From: Adineta ricciae | Lineage: Eukaryota > Rotifera > Eurotatoria > Adinetida > Adinetidae | Direction of reading: 5' to 3' | DNA: 64,000 nt | Assembly (NCBI GenBank): GCA_905250025.1 | Contig: CAJNOJ010000038.1 | Coordinates: forward strand, 434,001-498,000 | In this document: in pieces, positions 38,093 to 49,845 of the stretch | Layout of the letters: every line of letters starts with the position of its first letter | Numbering within the stretch: the stretch's first letter is position 1 | The notes under the pieces: generated by a model | The model's database searches: none | What the model saw: only the letters and a program-made list of their open reading frames with translations | Told to the model about the DNA's origin: nothing | Program-made: the position numbers and the translations under genes

Positions 38093-38691
38093 TTAGTTTT
38101 TCTCAAATAAGCGTATTTGGGCGCACATCATATCTTTACACGGTGCGACCTGTCGTACGAATCGACAAGATACAAGATCATCATTCACATTCGGCATAAT
38201 CGTTTTCAAACGAACTCGGACGTCTTCAATACGATCATCCGCTCTAGAAAATGTGTAACAAAAGATATGAATTGGTACTATCCATTGTTGTTTTTCTTCA
38301 ACATCTCTTGATAGCCATTCGGAAACAACGTCCAAAAATGTTAGCGCAAGCTCAGGTAAGTTCATAAGAATAACAATTTTCTTATTCAATGCCATATTCT
38401 CCGACAGATTCAAACTTTCCTTCTGACAGATTTCGATTTGAGGTAATGCAATTGTTTGTAGAAAATCTCGACCATCAAGATTATAGATATGATATTCTCT
38501 CGGTGATTTTTTTGGTTGATTCTTTTTCAAATTGACTTGCATCCATCTGTAGCATTCGGGATTGATATCATTCGCACAACCAGTACAACCAAGCATCGAC
38601 GCAGGAACAACAAACGGTCCAACTCCAGCGAACACGTCGATAACGAGATCATTTGGACGAAGAATTTCAAAAATACGTTCGCGTTCAGTAC
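38093..38691 (-). CDS. TRMT5: tRNA (guanine-37-N1)-methyltransferase, C-terminal part only
   Basis: Reads GTERERIFEILRPNDLVIDV, then FAGVGPFVVPASMLGC (AdoMet-binding loop), ANDINPECYRWMQVNLKKN, YNLDGRDFL, ILMNLPELALTFLDVV, IHIFCYTFSR and FVRQVAPCKDMMCAQIRLF to the stop. This order matches TRMT5/Trm5, which makes m1G37 in tRNAs. Only about 200 C-terminal residues are present, against over 400 in the family. The exon opens at a weak AAG acceptor (38692-38693) immediately next to a single N (38704), and no upstream TRMT5 exon is present. I treat it as truncated by an assembly join rather than as a natural short gene. Confidence 0.85.
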
Positions 38692-38703
38692 CTTAATTAA
38701 GCT

Positions 38704-38704
38704 N
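38704..38704. other. Single ambiguous base (N) at a probable misjoin
   Basis: The N lies in the 68-nt interval between the truncated TRMT5 and MAT1 coding parts. It is the only ambiguous base outside the 26-N gap. Confidence 0.9.
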
Positions 38705-38759
38705 TTAAAACTATGAAGAAACAGTACTGAGACACATAGTCACCGATTTTTTCACTTAC

Positions 38760-39049
38760 TCTTTCAAAAGTCTTTTTCGAATATCAATTTCCAATTCTAC
38801 AAATGGATCTTCGAATATTTGATAACGAAATCCATTCTTTTTCAAATCAGTTTTACAAGTAGGACAAAAGCCTGTTCCTTTACTGAACTTATTTTCGACG
38901 CAAGTTTCACATCTACAGCAAAGAAATAGTTGGACACCCTTGCAACGTCTTTCGGCAACATACAATGAATGTCCACATTTGCTGACCATCAATTTCATCT
39001 TGGGATTTCGCTTTTTCGTCGAATGACATTCTGGACATTCGATTTCCAT
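38760..39049 (-). CDS. MNAT1: CDK-activating kinase assembly factor MAT1, N-terminal RING part only
   Basis: Begins MEIECPECHSTKKRNPKMKL and continues MVSKCGHSL, then after a 51-nt stop-free intron (38913-38963) CETCVENKFSKGTGFCPTCK and LKKNGFRYQIFEDPFVELEI. This is the C3HC4 RING finger of MAT1 (TFIIH/CAK subunit), with all eight metal ligands present, and the FEDP motif that follows it in the family. The last exon ends at an AAAGA|GTAAGT donor (38759), after which roughly 200 residues of coiled-coil and cyclin H-binding region are missing. The ATG directly follows a CTTACAG acceptor. Confidence 0.88.
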
Positions 39050-39407
39050 CTGTAAGAAGAAGAAGAGAGAGAGAGAGAAAAAACAAAGAAGCATGATAGT
39101 GATAACAAAATTTATATGCATGTATTCCTTTGATCAATTATTTTTTCACGAATAATAACATTACACGAAGAGACAAGAAAAATAAAGAGGAGAAAGAAGG
39201 AAAAAATTTAACAGATAGAAAAAATATATATCACGTATTGTGCTACGTAAACAAACTCGACATAGATTTCGAAGTCAATAATGAACCAAAAAAATATTTT
39301 AATAAGTAAGAAATACTCAATATTAAAGAGTGTTCACTGGATAAAAAGAAAAGAAAAATAAATATGAGTTGGACAGCATTGAAAAGGAAAGAAGATCGAA
39401 TCATTCT
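39050..39407. other. Intergenic region, no gene seen
   Basis: Interval between the MAT1 start and the formin stop on the same strand. It has a CT-rich tract just upstream of the MAT1 ATG (39056-39079, GA-rich on the plus strand) that serves as an acceptor tract. Confidence 0.55.
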
Positions 39408-42400
39408 CTACGATTGAGATCGCCGCTTGGTTGGTGTGCTCAATGGGGTCAAGCCACGATTGGTTTTGCGTTTATCAATTAAGTCTTCAATGCGTGATAG
39501 CGGACGACGCTGTACAACAGTTGAATCATCTGGAATATCGAGAGTCCTTTTCTCGACAGACGATTGGATGTTTCTAAAGAGAAAAAAAAATACGTAGTGT
39601 TCTGATATGTTTCCTTGGAAAAACAGAGCAAAACATGCAATTCATCATCCCGTGTGTCAATATGTATGAGCGTGGTTATGTCAATGGAGCTACCTGCCGC
39701 CGATATGCGATACACGGAGATGAACCACGTGTTGGTGATGAACCACTTTCAGCAGCTGCCATGAGGAAATCTTCGGTAGAATCATATCGCGCAGGAAAAC
39801 GGCGGGAAGATGTACGGACAAAATATTGTGAAGTAGACATTAAATTTTGACTAAATCAGTATTTAGGGGATATTGGATTTACGTGATATTCTTGTTTCTT
39901 TCATCTTTCTGATAGGAAATACTTACGAAGTTTTAGCAGCTCTTGCAGCCTGTTCACGCCATGCACGTACTTCTTGAAGGCATGTCTAAGAAAAGCGAAG
40001 GACTGTAAGAGAAATATTGACGTGATCAAATTGACATACCGAAAAAAACGAGCAGAATGATTTGAGATCCGTGAAAAATTCAGTGAGTGAATAACTTTTT
40101 TGGTCGATCGCCAAGAAATCGCATAGATCTTGATAAGCGTGAGTCATTTCTGTATCTAATTGTTCCAATCGTGTCACATCGTCATCAGCTCGAGTAATAA
40201 AATCCTGGAAAGAACAACAACAACAAGAGTAAACAGAAAAGTTTACGATCGATTGATGAAACGAACTTCGATTGATTCGGCAAATTTATCTCCTTCAATT
40301 TGTTCATCGACATTTTTTGCAATAATTAATTCTTCTCGAGCGTTTTTCAATTCCCGATTGATATCCTTCGGTTGTTTTTGTAATTCCAGGATATTAACTA
40401 AAATATCAAATCGTTTCTTTTTCTTGAATTCAATTGATCGGATTTTACTTTTTGAGACTCCATCCGCTAATGCGTAGAATTCATCGGCAAACGAGAGTAA
40501 ATCACGATGTTTGTCTTCGATTGCTTGAACAATGAAATGAAGTAACGATCGACGACCATCATTGGCTTTGGTCGAATGAAGCTATTCAAGATGAAGTTCA
40601 AATGAAAGGAATCGAAAAAATTTGTTCAAATCTACTTTAGGCAAGAAACTGATGTCAAATCCGTGGATAGGTTCGTATGATTTCGCACTGGAATTCATAT
40701 AATTTCCAACAGTTAAAATCAATTCGAGCATTTTCTTGAACCGTAGGGAATGTCGAACATGATCACAAGCTGTTCGAACTTCAACGAATGCCTAGAGAGA
40801 ACGAAAGAGAAAAACTGAAGTGCTTTTATTTGCCAATTAGATGAACAAACTTTATCTGTTTCTTCCACGGTTTCCTTGTAACTAGCTTTGAATAAAAGGG
40901 TTTTCAATCGTTGTTTCAACCGTTTAATATCACCAATCTAGATAAGCATAGAGTGATGAGTGTGGTGGATTCGAATGAGGTCTTACTGCACAAATATATT
41001 GTTCTGAATATTGCAAATCATTGATTTCATTTTTAAACTCAGATAAAGTCTTTAGTTCTTCAGCTGTCGGGAGATACTTCTCGAGTTGTTTGAGAAAATC
41101 ATCTTTTAATGCTTCATTATCACACGATAGCATCCATTCACGAAATACTGTTGGCGGTGCTTTCAGTTGACTGAACATAATAGCTAGAAAAACATATGAT
41201 TGAGTGACTTATTCTACTAGGAAAGGAAAACGAGTCATTTTTACCGAAGTTTTGTGCAGCTTTTGAATCAAGTACACGTAGTTCTTTTGATTTGTCGACA
41301 AGATCGTGTATTGGTTGTCTAGCTAGAAGAAAATTTAGATTGAAATTCTCTTGCAAACTGAATTGTTAATGTCTGTTTTTACTTGGTGCAACTTTGCTCG
41401 CAAAATTTTTTCGGATGTCCGAAAATAGTTCGTCACTGATGTACTTTTCTTCGTCGACGTGAACCCACATCGAATCTTTCTTGATAGTATGAGGATTGAT
41501 CTAAGACAAGAAGTCTTAATTATGAGTACTAACGAAACAAAAGAATACACTAACTTTACTCCATTGAACTTTCTTAACTGATTCCGTGATAGCATATTTT
41601 TGTTTCTTACGTAAATATTGTGGTAGCTGAGGTGGACCTAGTTAGTTGATCGAAGTCAAAATAAACATTCATATGTACTTTTACGTACCACCGAAGGCAG
41701 GCATCATTGGAGGTGGAGGAGGAGGTCCACCACCAGGACCCGTCGACACTGCACCCAAACCGGGTAATGGTGGAGGTGGTGGTGGACCACCGAAGCCTGG
41801 AAATGGTGGAGGTGGAGGTGGAGGTGGCGGTGGACCACCGAAACCTGGAAATGGTGGAGGTGGAGGTGGCGGCGGACCACCGAAACCTGGAAATGGTGGA
41901 GCAGGTGGAGGTGGTGGTGGTCCCCCAAAACCGGGAAACGGCGGTGGCGGTGGTGGTGGACCGGTTGAGCTTGGAACTGAAGATGGTGGTGCAAAAAACT
42001 CTGGAAATGGTGGGGGTGGGGGTGGTGGCGGTGGTACTGCACTTGTATTCAACGACGCTGTGGCATCAACAAAGAAAGGTGGAGGCGGGGGAGGTGGTGG
42101 TATCGTTGAGAGTGACTTGTTCGTTCTATTCAAGATCGAAATGAATAAGAAAAAGTACTTTTATATTCACTAAACTCACATGGAAGGCGACGATATTTTA
42201 GACGGTTTGAAACTTTCTTCGACTTGAATAACCAGATCTGATAATAATGAACATACATCATCAGTGATCTTTTGGTGATGTGACGAAGGTGATGAAATCG
42301 GCGAAACAATTGGATTTCGATCTGATATTGCTGCTAATTTGGATTCATTCATACAAGCCGCTGAACTCAAAGTCTGCATACAACAACAAAAAACTAGCAT

Positions 42401-45267
42401 AACTTTGTAGATAAATAAATTCACGGATTACCTTTTGCAGTTCGGCATCATCTGTGCTGTCATTACTATTCGAATTTGTACATGGTTTGATTTGTTGAGG
42501 GAATATTTGTGAAGTGGGAGCTTTTCCATCACAGTTAGATGCTAACCATTCAAGCAATAACTCACCTAATCAATATACAGAGTACATAGACAGAGGTAAT
42601 TCGAAATGGATTACTTGAAAATGTAGCATGATTATTTTTAAATGATAATGGAGGACGAATGATGAGTGATGATGAATGAACATCATCATCAATGGGCGAC
42701 GAGGTTTCACTACTATTATCACATGATAGTAATTTATGCATGGCTCGTCGAACAGTGATTTCATCATAACAATGTGTTGATGGAGATGTCGGTTCACAAT
42801 CCGATTGAGAATTGGAAATGATTGAGACTGGCATTGGTTTTAATTTAAATGTTAAACATTTCTATAAAAGACACGTAGAAAATGAGTTCTTCTTTAAACT
42901 AGTCACCTACTTACCTTGAAATATGGAATGAGGGGTTGATCGAGTTGATCGGTTTGAATCGATTGTTCAATCTTTTCTCTGTCGAGGACTGGATCAACTT
43001 GCGTTGACACAGTCTTTCGCTCAGTCGAATGTCTATTGATGTGCAAACCGTATTCGTTCTAATCATTAGATGATTTATTTACAATAAGCAGCGAAAACAA
43101 AACAAGACCTACTCGGAGAATATCCAAAATAGTAGTTGTTGCCGATGGTCTATGCTTATTTTCCTTGTTTTCGTGCAGATGACGATTAACTATTGAACAG
43201 AAGGATACCGACGTTTATTTCAATGTCTTAATTCTGTGTTTTTTTTTCGTTTATAGGAGTGAATATCGATAGAGAAAGAAGAAGGTGAAAAAGCGTGATA
43301 TTCGCTATTGCTTAGTACAAAAATATGAGAAGATAGAGCGAATAATTACAGCAGCAATGATTTCCTTCGGAGAAAAATGCAGTGCACGGTGAAGAAGGAA
43401 TGCTAGAGTGCGTTATAAGCACGGTAAAAGAGCAAACGACAATGATACTTGCTTGCCTGTCTTTCTTTTGCTTCTTCAGTCACACTTAACTGACTAGAAT
43501 ACAAAAAACCGATATCGACACGATATCCTTGACTGTTAACATCAACATCGAAAGCTTCACGTTTTGAATTACAACCATCTCGATTAGAGACGATCGATCA
43601 GAGAAAAAGCACATTTCGAAAACTTACAACTATTGTTCGTCTTTGGCGGTGGTGGTAATAATTTGACATCAGCATCATCATCATCTACGTTATTTGCCCA
43701 AGAATACAAGTTTTGCGTCTATTTGAAAAGAGAAAATGACAATATGATTACGAATAATTGATCTCGTATTAGAAAACATGAATCAGATTTACAATGAATC
43801 ATCAGTGCTAAAAATTCAAGACTTATTATGACTCATAGAAATGGTTGCTTGTCATAACAAGTGAATTCTTGTGTCATACAATCTATATCGCGCTTAGTCA
43901 TGAAAACGACACGAATGTAATCAGTAGATTCTTACGATAGTTGTTCGATCGGCGCACATTACATGAAAGAAAAGCGATGCTCCTTGAAAATGTTTTAATT
44001 AGCATTATTCGCTTCATTTTTTTTGTCTGCATCCTTCATGCTTGTTTCTTATTCTCTTCGGCATGTTTCAGCTGATTTTGTTAATTGAACGAAACGTGTA
44101 GACAACATTCGAACATATTTCGATGAATAGAATTATAACATCGGTCGACAACTGATGAGCATCGCGACACATTCAATGTCAAAGGTTATATAATAGTCGT
44201 CTCCAGACACCTATATTATTTAATTGGACTTGGAAATAAATATACGCAGACAGTTTATCAAGGTCTTGCTCATTCTTTTCAAGGTAAAACTATTAACAAC
44301 AACGCTTATGAACTTATTGATTTGATACGAAAAGAAATCCTCAATTAAAATGGATTATTAACCTTGAATGTCTCTTAGTTGATAGCGTCTTTTCGGAAAG
44401 ATAAATTGATGTCTATGGAAGTCAATTTTGATCGAAGAGAACGAAGAGGGAGCCCGAATGATGGAAAATAGATCAGCGATGTTTCGATTAGGTGCGTTCA
44501 GATTACGATGGTTTGTCGCAGAAAGAAAAATGTGTCTGTCAAGTAATTTATGACATTCACACATAAAAAAAAGCGTTGCTTATCGAGTCCAAATTATGTG
44601 GATATCATTGATCGTTTTTGCTGCTTCTGTACTCAACGAACGACAATATAATACTATTGATTACCTTCACTTTCGCGCAAGGTTCTCTATATTTTCCTCT
44701 GTACATGGTCATCTCGAGTGAAAAAGGGAAACTTAGGCATTATTCATACTTGAAATAGATCGGCGTTTTGATCAGTTTCAGTTCGAAGTACACCAAGAGA
44801 TATGAGACATTTACAGCATTTTGCTAAAACTTGTTTTAATGTCGGCGGCTCTCCTCGGCCTTCGAAATGAACCATCAACCAATCGAGTAATAATTCGCCT
44901 AGAACATACTCATCAATCATGATATTATTCTTTGCAAATGTTTACCGGAAAACTTCGTATGTTTATCATATTGCAATGCTGGATGAATTAATATGGGAGA
45001 TAATGAATCCTCCGGATAAATGCTACATGTCGGTGGTTGTTCATAAGGACTATCATCGATACCTGACAATGGCGATGATTTCTTATTCGAACCACCAAAG
45101 AATCTTCGTAGAACATGTCGAACATAATTAACGTTATTAAGACGCCTATCACTTAATGTTGATGGACGTCGATGGTCAGTGTTACTTTCCATTAGTATTG
45201 GAATTTCAGTATCAGGTGTTGCTACTGCTGATGAGGATAGATGAGAATGGTAGATGGATTTTGACAT
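39408..45267 (-). CDS. Formin (FH1-FH2 actin nucleator)
   Basis: Starts MSKSIYHSHLSSSAV. N-terminal regulatory exons include a helical segment GELLLDWLMVHFEGRGEPP followed by TLKQVLAKCCKCLISLGVLR (44900-44755), then Ser-rich linkers. FH1 (42133-41690) is a series of polyproline runs separated by FPGFGG units. FH2 follows: VKKVQWSKINPHTIKKDSMW, ELRVLDSKAAQNF, MFSQLKAPPTVFREWMLSCD, LPTAEELKTLSEF, RLKQRLKTLLFKASY, LELILTVGNYMN, GFDISFLPKL, TKANDGRRSLLHFI. The tail ends SRIEDLIDKRKTNRGLTPLS to a stop at 39408. The WSKI and TK positions needed for actin contacts are present. The FH2 looks diaphanous-like, but I could not identify the N-terminal class or a canonical DAD. It promotes linear actin filament assembly at profilin-loaded FH1. 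A roughly 1-kb intron lies near 43720-44750. Confidence 0.9.
41690..42133 (-). repeat. FH1 polyproline repeat (FPGFGG-polyPro units)
   Basis: Tandem units of 6-10 prolines separated by FPGFGG, coded by GGT/GGA-rich sequence on the plus strand. Likely length-variable; the profilin-binding FH1 domain of the formin. Confidence 0.9.
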
Positions 45268-45761
45268 GATTGATATTTATATATTATTTAATGCGATGAC
45301 GTACGGATGATGGAATTTTGAGTTGACTCAGTAAATGTGGATGAGAAGGAGGAGATAACATATTTTAACGAACAAAACTAAACTATTCTGAAATGGAATT
45401 TCAATATACACACATTCGTTTGGAAATCGATGAACAAATGACAGCAATGGAAAAGAGAATAACATTGATTGTGGCGATGAATATCATCCTGAGAAGATTA
45501 GTTATTGAGCTAAAGAAAAAAAATTTCGATTTTTACGTCAGATTTATCCAGTGAGAAATAGCGGACAAATTTTCATCAAAAGATGTCCTTGGATATTGAA
45601 TCAACGAAATTTATTGCCCGATAGATTAACCAATGGAATTTCAATGAAAAGTATATGATATGATATAATTGTCAAACAATGAATTAGAATTCCATCTATG
45701 TTTCATTCAAAATCTCGAATACCGATTAGGATTTCTACGACCATTTTATGAAATATTCAAT
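45268..45761. other. Divergent intergenic region (formin / two-TM protein)
   Basis: 494 nt between the two divergent start codons. No gene seen; it probably contains both promoters. Confidence 0.6.
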
Positions 45762-46763
45762 ATGGCTAAAGATATGGAAGCAAACCCTGGCCAAAGTGAT
45801 ACAGCTGAAACGATTCGTGAAGGTAGAAATCAAGTTTTCTCAAAGCTTTTCAATCGCTTGTTGCCTAATTTAGATACAAATGACATCGGCAGTGAAACAA
45901 AAGAGTTAGTCATCGAAGCCAAATCAAGTCTCGTCATACTGATTTGCGTGATTTTGATTATGTCGTTACTATCCATTTTGTTGTCAACGTGGCTTGCAAA
46001 AACAATTACTCATACGCAATCATCTTTTGGTACAATATTAGGTCGATATTTTGGTTTCGATCGAAACGAAACAGAGACAAGTTTAACATGGTGGACGCCG
46101 TTACATGCTCGAATAGTCGAGATGACATCTCGAAATTCTCCAATAAATAAAACTCATTCAAAAACAGTAAAAACGTCAGCTTCATCGAGACCCATTCAAA
46201 TTCCTTACGACGATTATCCGAAATTTCATACGATTGTTTTACCGTTATTTTTTGTTGGCGCGATTATACTCGCTGTTTTAGCTTACTATGCACGTATTAA
46301 ATGTACGGATCGTGGTTTTGCTTGGGGTGCTGTACCAAGTCTTCCATTGGGACGTGTCGATCCAAAAGCTGCAGTCGTAGTGGCAGCGACGGCTATTAAA
46401 ATGAAAGAAGCTGAACCAGGTATAGATTATACGATTGTTCAGGGTTCGAAAGAAGAGCCAGTCGTATTTGCACTGGCTGATACGCTACAACCATTGAATG
46501 AAGAACGTGAGCCAGGTGTGATTGTTGATGAAGGAACTCAATATGAAATTGAAGATATTCCAAAGTAAAAATACAAACATTCACTTTTTGTAACCCCCCT
46601 ATTTTCGGTTTTTCATAGAGTTATTACTCGTGTTTCATCTGCACCTGATCTTAATTCGAATGTTCAAACAGTTCCGTCATCTGCATCATCTTCCAATGAA
46701 CAACACCATATGATTGAACTATTACAAAGACAACCGTTACCTACTCTATCACCATCTACATAG
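45762..46763 (+). CDS. Two-transmembrane protein of unknown function
   Basis: Exon 1 is 45762-46564 and exon 2 is 46619-46763. They join in phase to 315 residues. The short intron begins GTAAAAAT inside the last codon before an apparent stop, so a frame-only reading would end too early. Start MAKDMEANPGQ is the first in-frame ATG. TM1: SSLVILICVILIMSLLSILL (about residues 70-92). TM2: TIVLPLFFVGAIILAVLAYY (about 180-200). An acidic cytoplasmic or lumenal part follows, and a Ser-rich tail encoded by exon 2 (VITRVSSAPDLNSN, MIELLQRQPLPTLSPST). No family recognised. It is divergently arranged with the formin gene. Confidence 0.75.
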
Positions 46764-48667
46764 TATTTTCATCTGTCTACTTGTGGTCTTGCAGTGAATC
46801 TTGTCAATTTTGAAGCATCTGTAGATTTAGCTGAAACTTTTTCTGTACATACTGTTTCTTTTTGTTTCATTAATATTAGTCAGTATTAATGTATTTTATT
46901 TCAAACATAGTACACTTTATGAAGCAAAGACAGAGTCTAGCACTGATATCTTCGAAATAATCATTACTCGGCAGGAATTGTTATTCTTAAATTAATCTCG
47001 TTCAATCATCAACCGATCGCAAACAAAATAGAGAGAATTTGTTTCTTTTTGTCGATACAGCTGCCTGTCTTTTGCTAATTATGCGACATTACGTATGAAT
47101 ACGGAACCATCAGGTTAGACAGCATGTTATACAGAACGAAAAAGTTCATCTCATGCTGTGGTGCACACAAAAACTGATAATTATTACGTAAATCAACAAT
47201 TGTCTCTGTGTTGATCTTATTAAAAGGTGTGTTGACATTTTCAAGAGGTCACTTGAATCTATATCTAACGAAAAACGAAGAGAGAAAATAAAAAAAAAGA
47301 ATGTTATGTTTAGTTGCTCAATGAAGCTAATGATGATCGAAGACTAACTGTGTCTACCTTGACTACCTGCCGCGTCGAGCGAAGAAGAAGAAGAAGGTGT
47401 GTATGTGTCTACGTATTTTGGAATTCTTCATATTCAATCAGCACCTTTCGACGAAAAAAATGTCATGTTCTTCCTTCATACTCAATTAGTGAAAGTATAA
47501 AGGATTAAAACAGCGGATGATCTTCACTTTATCATGTTCATTAGATTGTTATTTTTTCGATGTTATTCACTTTTCTCTCTTCTCTCATTGCTTTATGTAA
47601 GGCTATTTGCAGATCACGACTTTCTCCTTCCTTTCTGTCTCCTCTCACTTGTTGACAACAACCAAACTACATCTATTTGCCAAGTGTTTTTACCTTCATT
47701 CGAAGAAACAAAAAATCGATAGACAAGCACGCGCGTAAATGGTGTCGAAGGGCGGCGTCTTCGCCTTGCCTTCGTCTCTCTCTCTTTCTCCATCATTGTT
47801 TATTTGGAGTTTTAACTTTATGTAATGAAGATATGTATACATATATGAGAAAGACAGAGAATTGTGATTGATTGACTTTCGTATATACGAATATATACTA
47901 CGCGTGCATCAAAATGCATATGTATATCGTGTCTTTAGTAAACAAATATTGAACGAAGACTAGATGACCAAGACGAACGGATGGATATCCAAAATAAATG
48001 TATTTTTCGATTATATAAATTTGTAATAATGAAAATGTTGGCATTTTACTTTTTCTTTTCTTTCATTTCATTGGATGGAACGACAAGTGCGCAAATTGCA
48101 ATATTTCATTATTTTTTCATTGGTTCAATTTTGATCATCAACAAAAACTTGTCAGATCATTCACATAGGTATAAATATACTCTTCTTGTTCTTCGTTTAC
48201 TTTTCATGGCTCTTCAGCTGACACTGTTCCCTAAATAATGGCACACTTATATCGGAACTACGTGAGCAAGCAAACGAGAGGGATACAGAGAGGTGGATGC
48301 AGAAGAAGAGAGCAAGAGAGACAGGAAACGGAAACGAAGCTTCACCATCATCAGCGCCAGTTTTTTTTTTATAATTGCGCACTGACTGGTTGATAGTGGC
48401 AGGAGTAGCACAGTCAGTGCGCTATGCGATAACAACGACATTCGAAGAGCCTATCAGAATACGCCTAAGTATTATCGTGCGTGTGGAAGAAGAGAAAGAG
48501 CAGAAGCACGAATAAAAAGTGAGAAAATATATCTGGCAAGAGAGAGAGAAAAGAAGAGAAGAGAGAAAGAAAGAGCGAACGAGAGAAGAGAAAGGAAACA
48601 AGAAAGAGAAGAAGAAGAACAAGAGTATACGAAGGAAGACGATACTCCCACATCCAAATAAGAGAAA
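46764..48667. other. Intergenic region upstream of the Snail-like gene
   Basis: About 1.9 kb without a supported gene. A long GA-rich polypurine tract (about 48536-48620) lies immediately upstream of the Snail-like ATG and probably belongs to its 5' UTR or promoter. Confidence 0.6.
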
Positions 48668-49845
48668 ATGATGATGAGTAGTAATACTACAAGCAATATT
48701 GCTGACGAGGAAACAATGACTGGTAAGTTTTTAACTTTGAAATCATCGAATGAAGACTAGAATTCGTATTTTCGTCTCTCTTAGAATCAGATAATCGTAA
48801 GAGTTTCCTGATTTCCAGTTTATTATCTGCAGCATCGTCGTCTGAATCAATGGTGGAAACTGAAGAAGACGATGAAGAAGAAGGTATGCTGCATGATGAC
48901 GATGATGATGAAATAGTCAAAGAATTAGAACATAACGATGAAGATGAAGCAGAAGAGAATAACAACAATAATCCTAATCCAAAACAACCAATTCAATTGA
49001 CACAAATCCCACACCGAGCATTTCCAAAGACGTCACCATCATCGACGCTTTTTCCACGCTTAATGTCTTCAAACGATTTTTCCTATCTCTATTATCTTAG
49101 TTACCATTATTTTGCTATGCAAATGTCAAAAAATGGTCAAATATCATCGACACCATTACCATTATCTCATCCAACATTACTAAATTCAAATATAAATTCA
49201 TTAAAGAAACCTCTGAAATCATCCTATCCGTTAACACCAACATCTTCATCATGTTCATCATCACCACCATCGCCGAACTTAACCAACGCAACAACATCTA
49301 CCTCGCTCAATTCATCTAGCACTAATTCTCGCTATCAATGTGATGGATGTTCCAAATCTTACTCAACATTTGGTGGCCTTTCAAAACACAAACAATTTCA
49401 TTGCGTTGCCCAAATTAAAAAACAATTTCAATGTAAATTCTGTGAAAAAACGTATAACTCATTAGGTGCGCTTAAAATGCATATACGTACACATACATTA
49501 CCATGTAAATGCAAGATTTGTGGCAAAGCATTTTCACGTCCATGGCTTCTGCAAGGACACGTACGTACACACACAGGAGAAAAACCATTTCAATGTGAAA
49601 TCTGTTGTCGAGCATTTGCTGATCGATCGAATCTCCGCGCGCATATGCAAACACATTCGGATATTAAAAAATACCGGTGTAACAATTGTTCAAAAACATT
49701 TTCACGTATGTCATTACTTAACAAACATACGGAAAACTGCTTACAGCAACAGCAGCAGCAGCAACAACAACACGCAACGACGCATTCTTCGACTGATGAT
49801 TGTACCAGTACATCAATGCTTGTGCCTGCTGCATTTTCGATTTAA
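48668..49845 (+). CDS. Snail-family C2H2 zinc-finger transcription factor
   Basis: Exons 48668-48722 and 48785-49845 join in phase to 371 residues. Five zinc fingers at the C-terminus match Snail/Slug: [10 protein letters not shown]...HKQFHC (C2HC), [79 protein letters not shown]. The linkers THTGEKPF and THSDIKKY are also family-typical. Snail factors repress E-box genes such as cadherins. The usual N-terminal SNAG motif (MPRSFLV type) is missing; [11 protein letters not shown] at residue about 20 is the nearest match and is internal. The remaining N-terminus is acidic then Ser/Pro/Thr-rich, and a polyQ run follows the fingers. Confidence 0.92.
49744..49775 (+). repeat. Coding CAG/CAA repeat (poly-Gln)
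   Basis: A run of CAG/CAA codons after the last zinc finger of the Snail-like gene; likely length-variable. Confidence 0.9.

Noticed and set aside
38691..39049. A genuine MAT1-TRMT5 fusion protein
   Set aside because: Joining the MAT1 donor to the TRMT5 exon start gives an immediate stop, both parts lack large conserved regions, and an N lies between them.
41646..42173. A 175-codon Gly-rich plus-strand frame
   Set aside because: Antisense of the formin FH1 polyproline coding region; Pro codons read backwards give Gly.
48422..48696. Overlapping hydrophobic Ser/Leu/Phe-rich minus-strand frames
   Set aside because: They are produced by the GA-rich polypurine tract upstream of the Snail-like gene read on the opposite strand.
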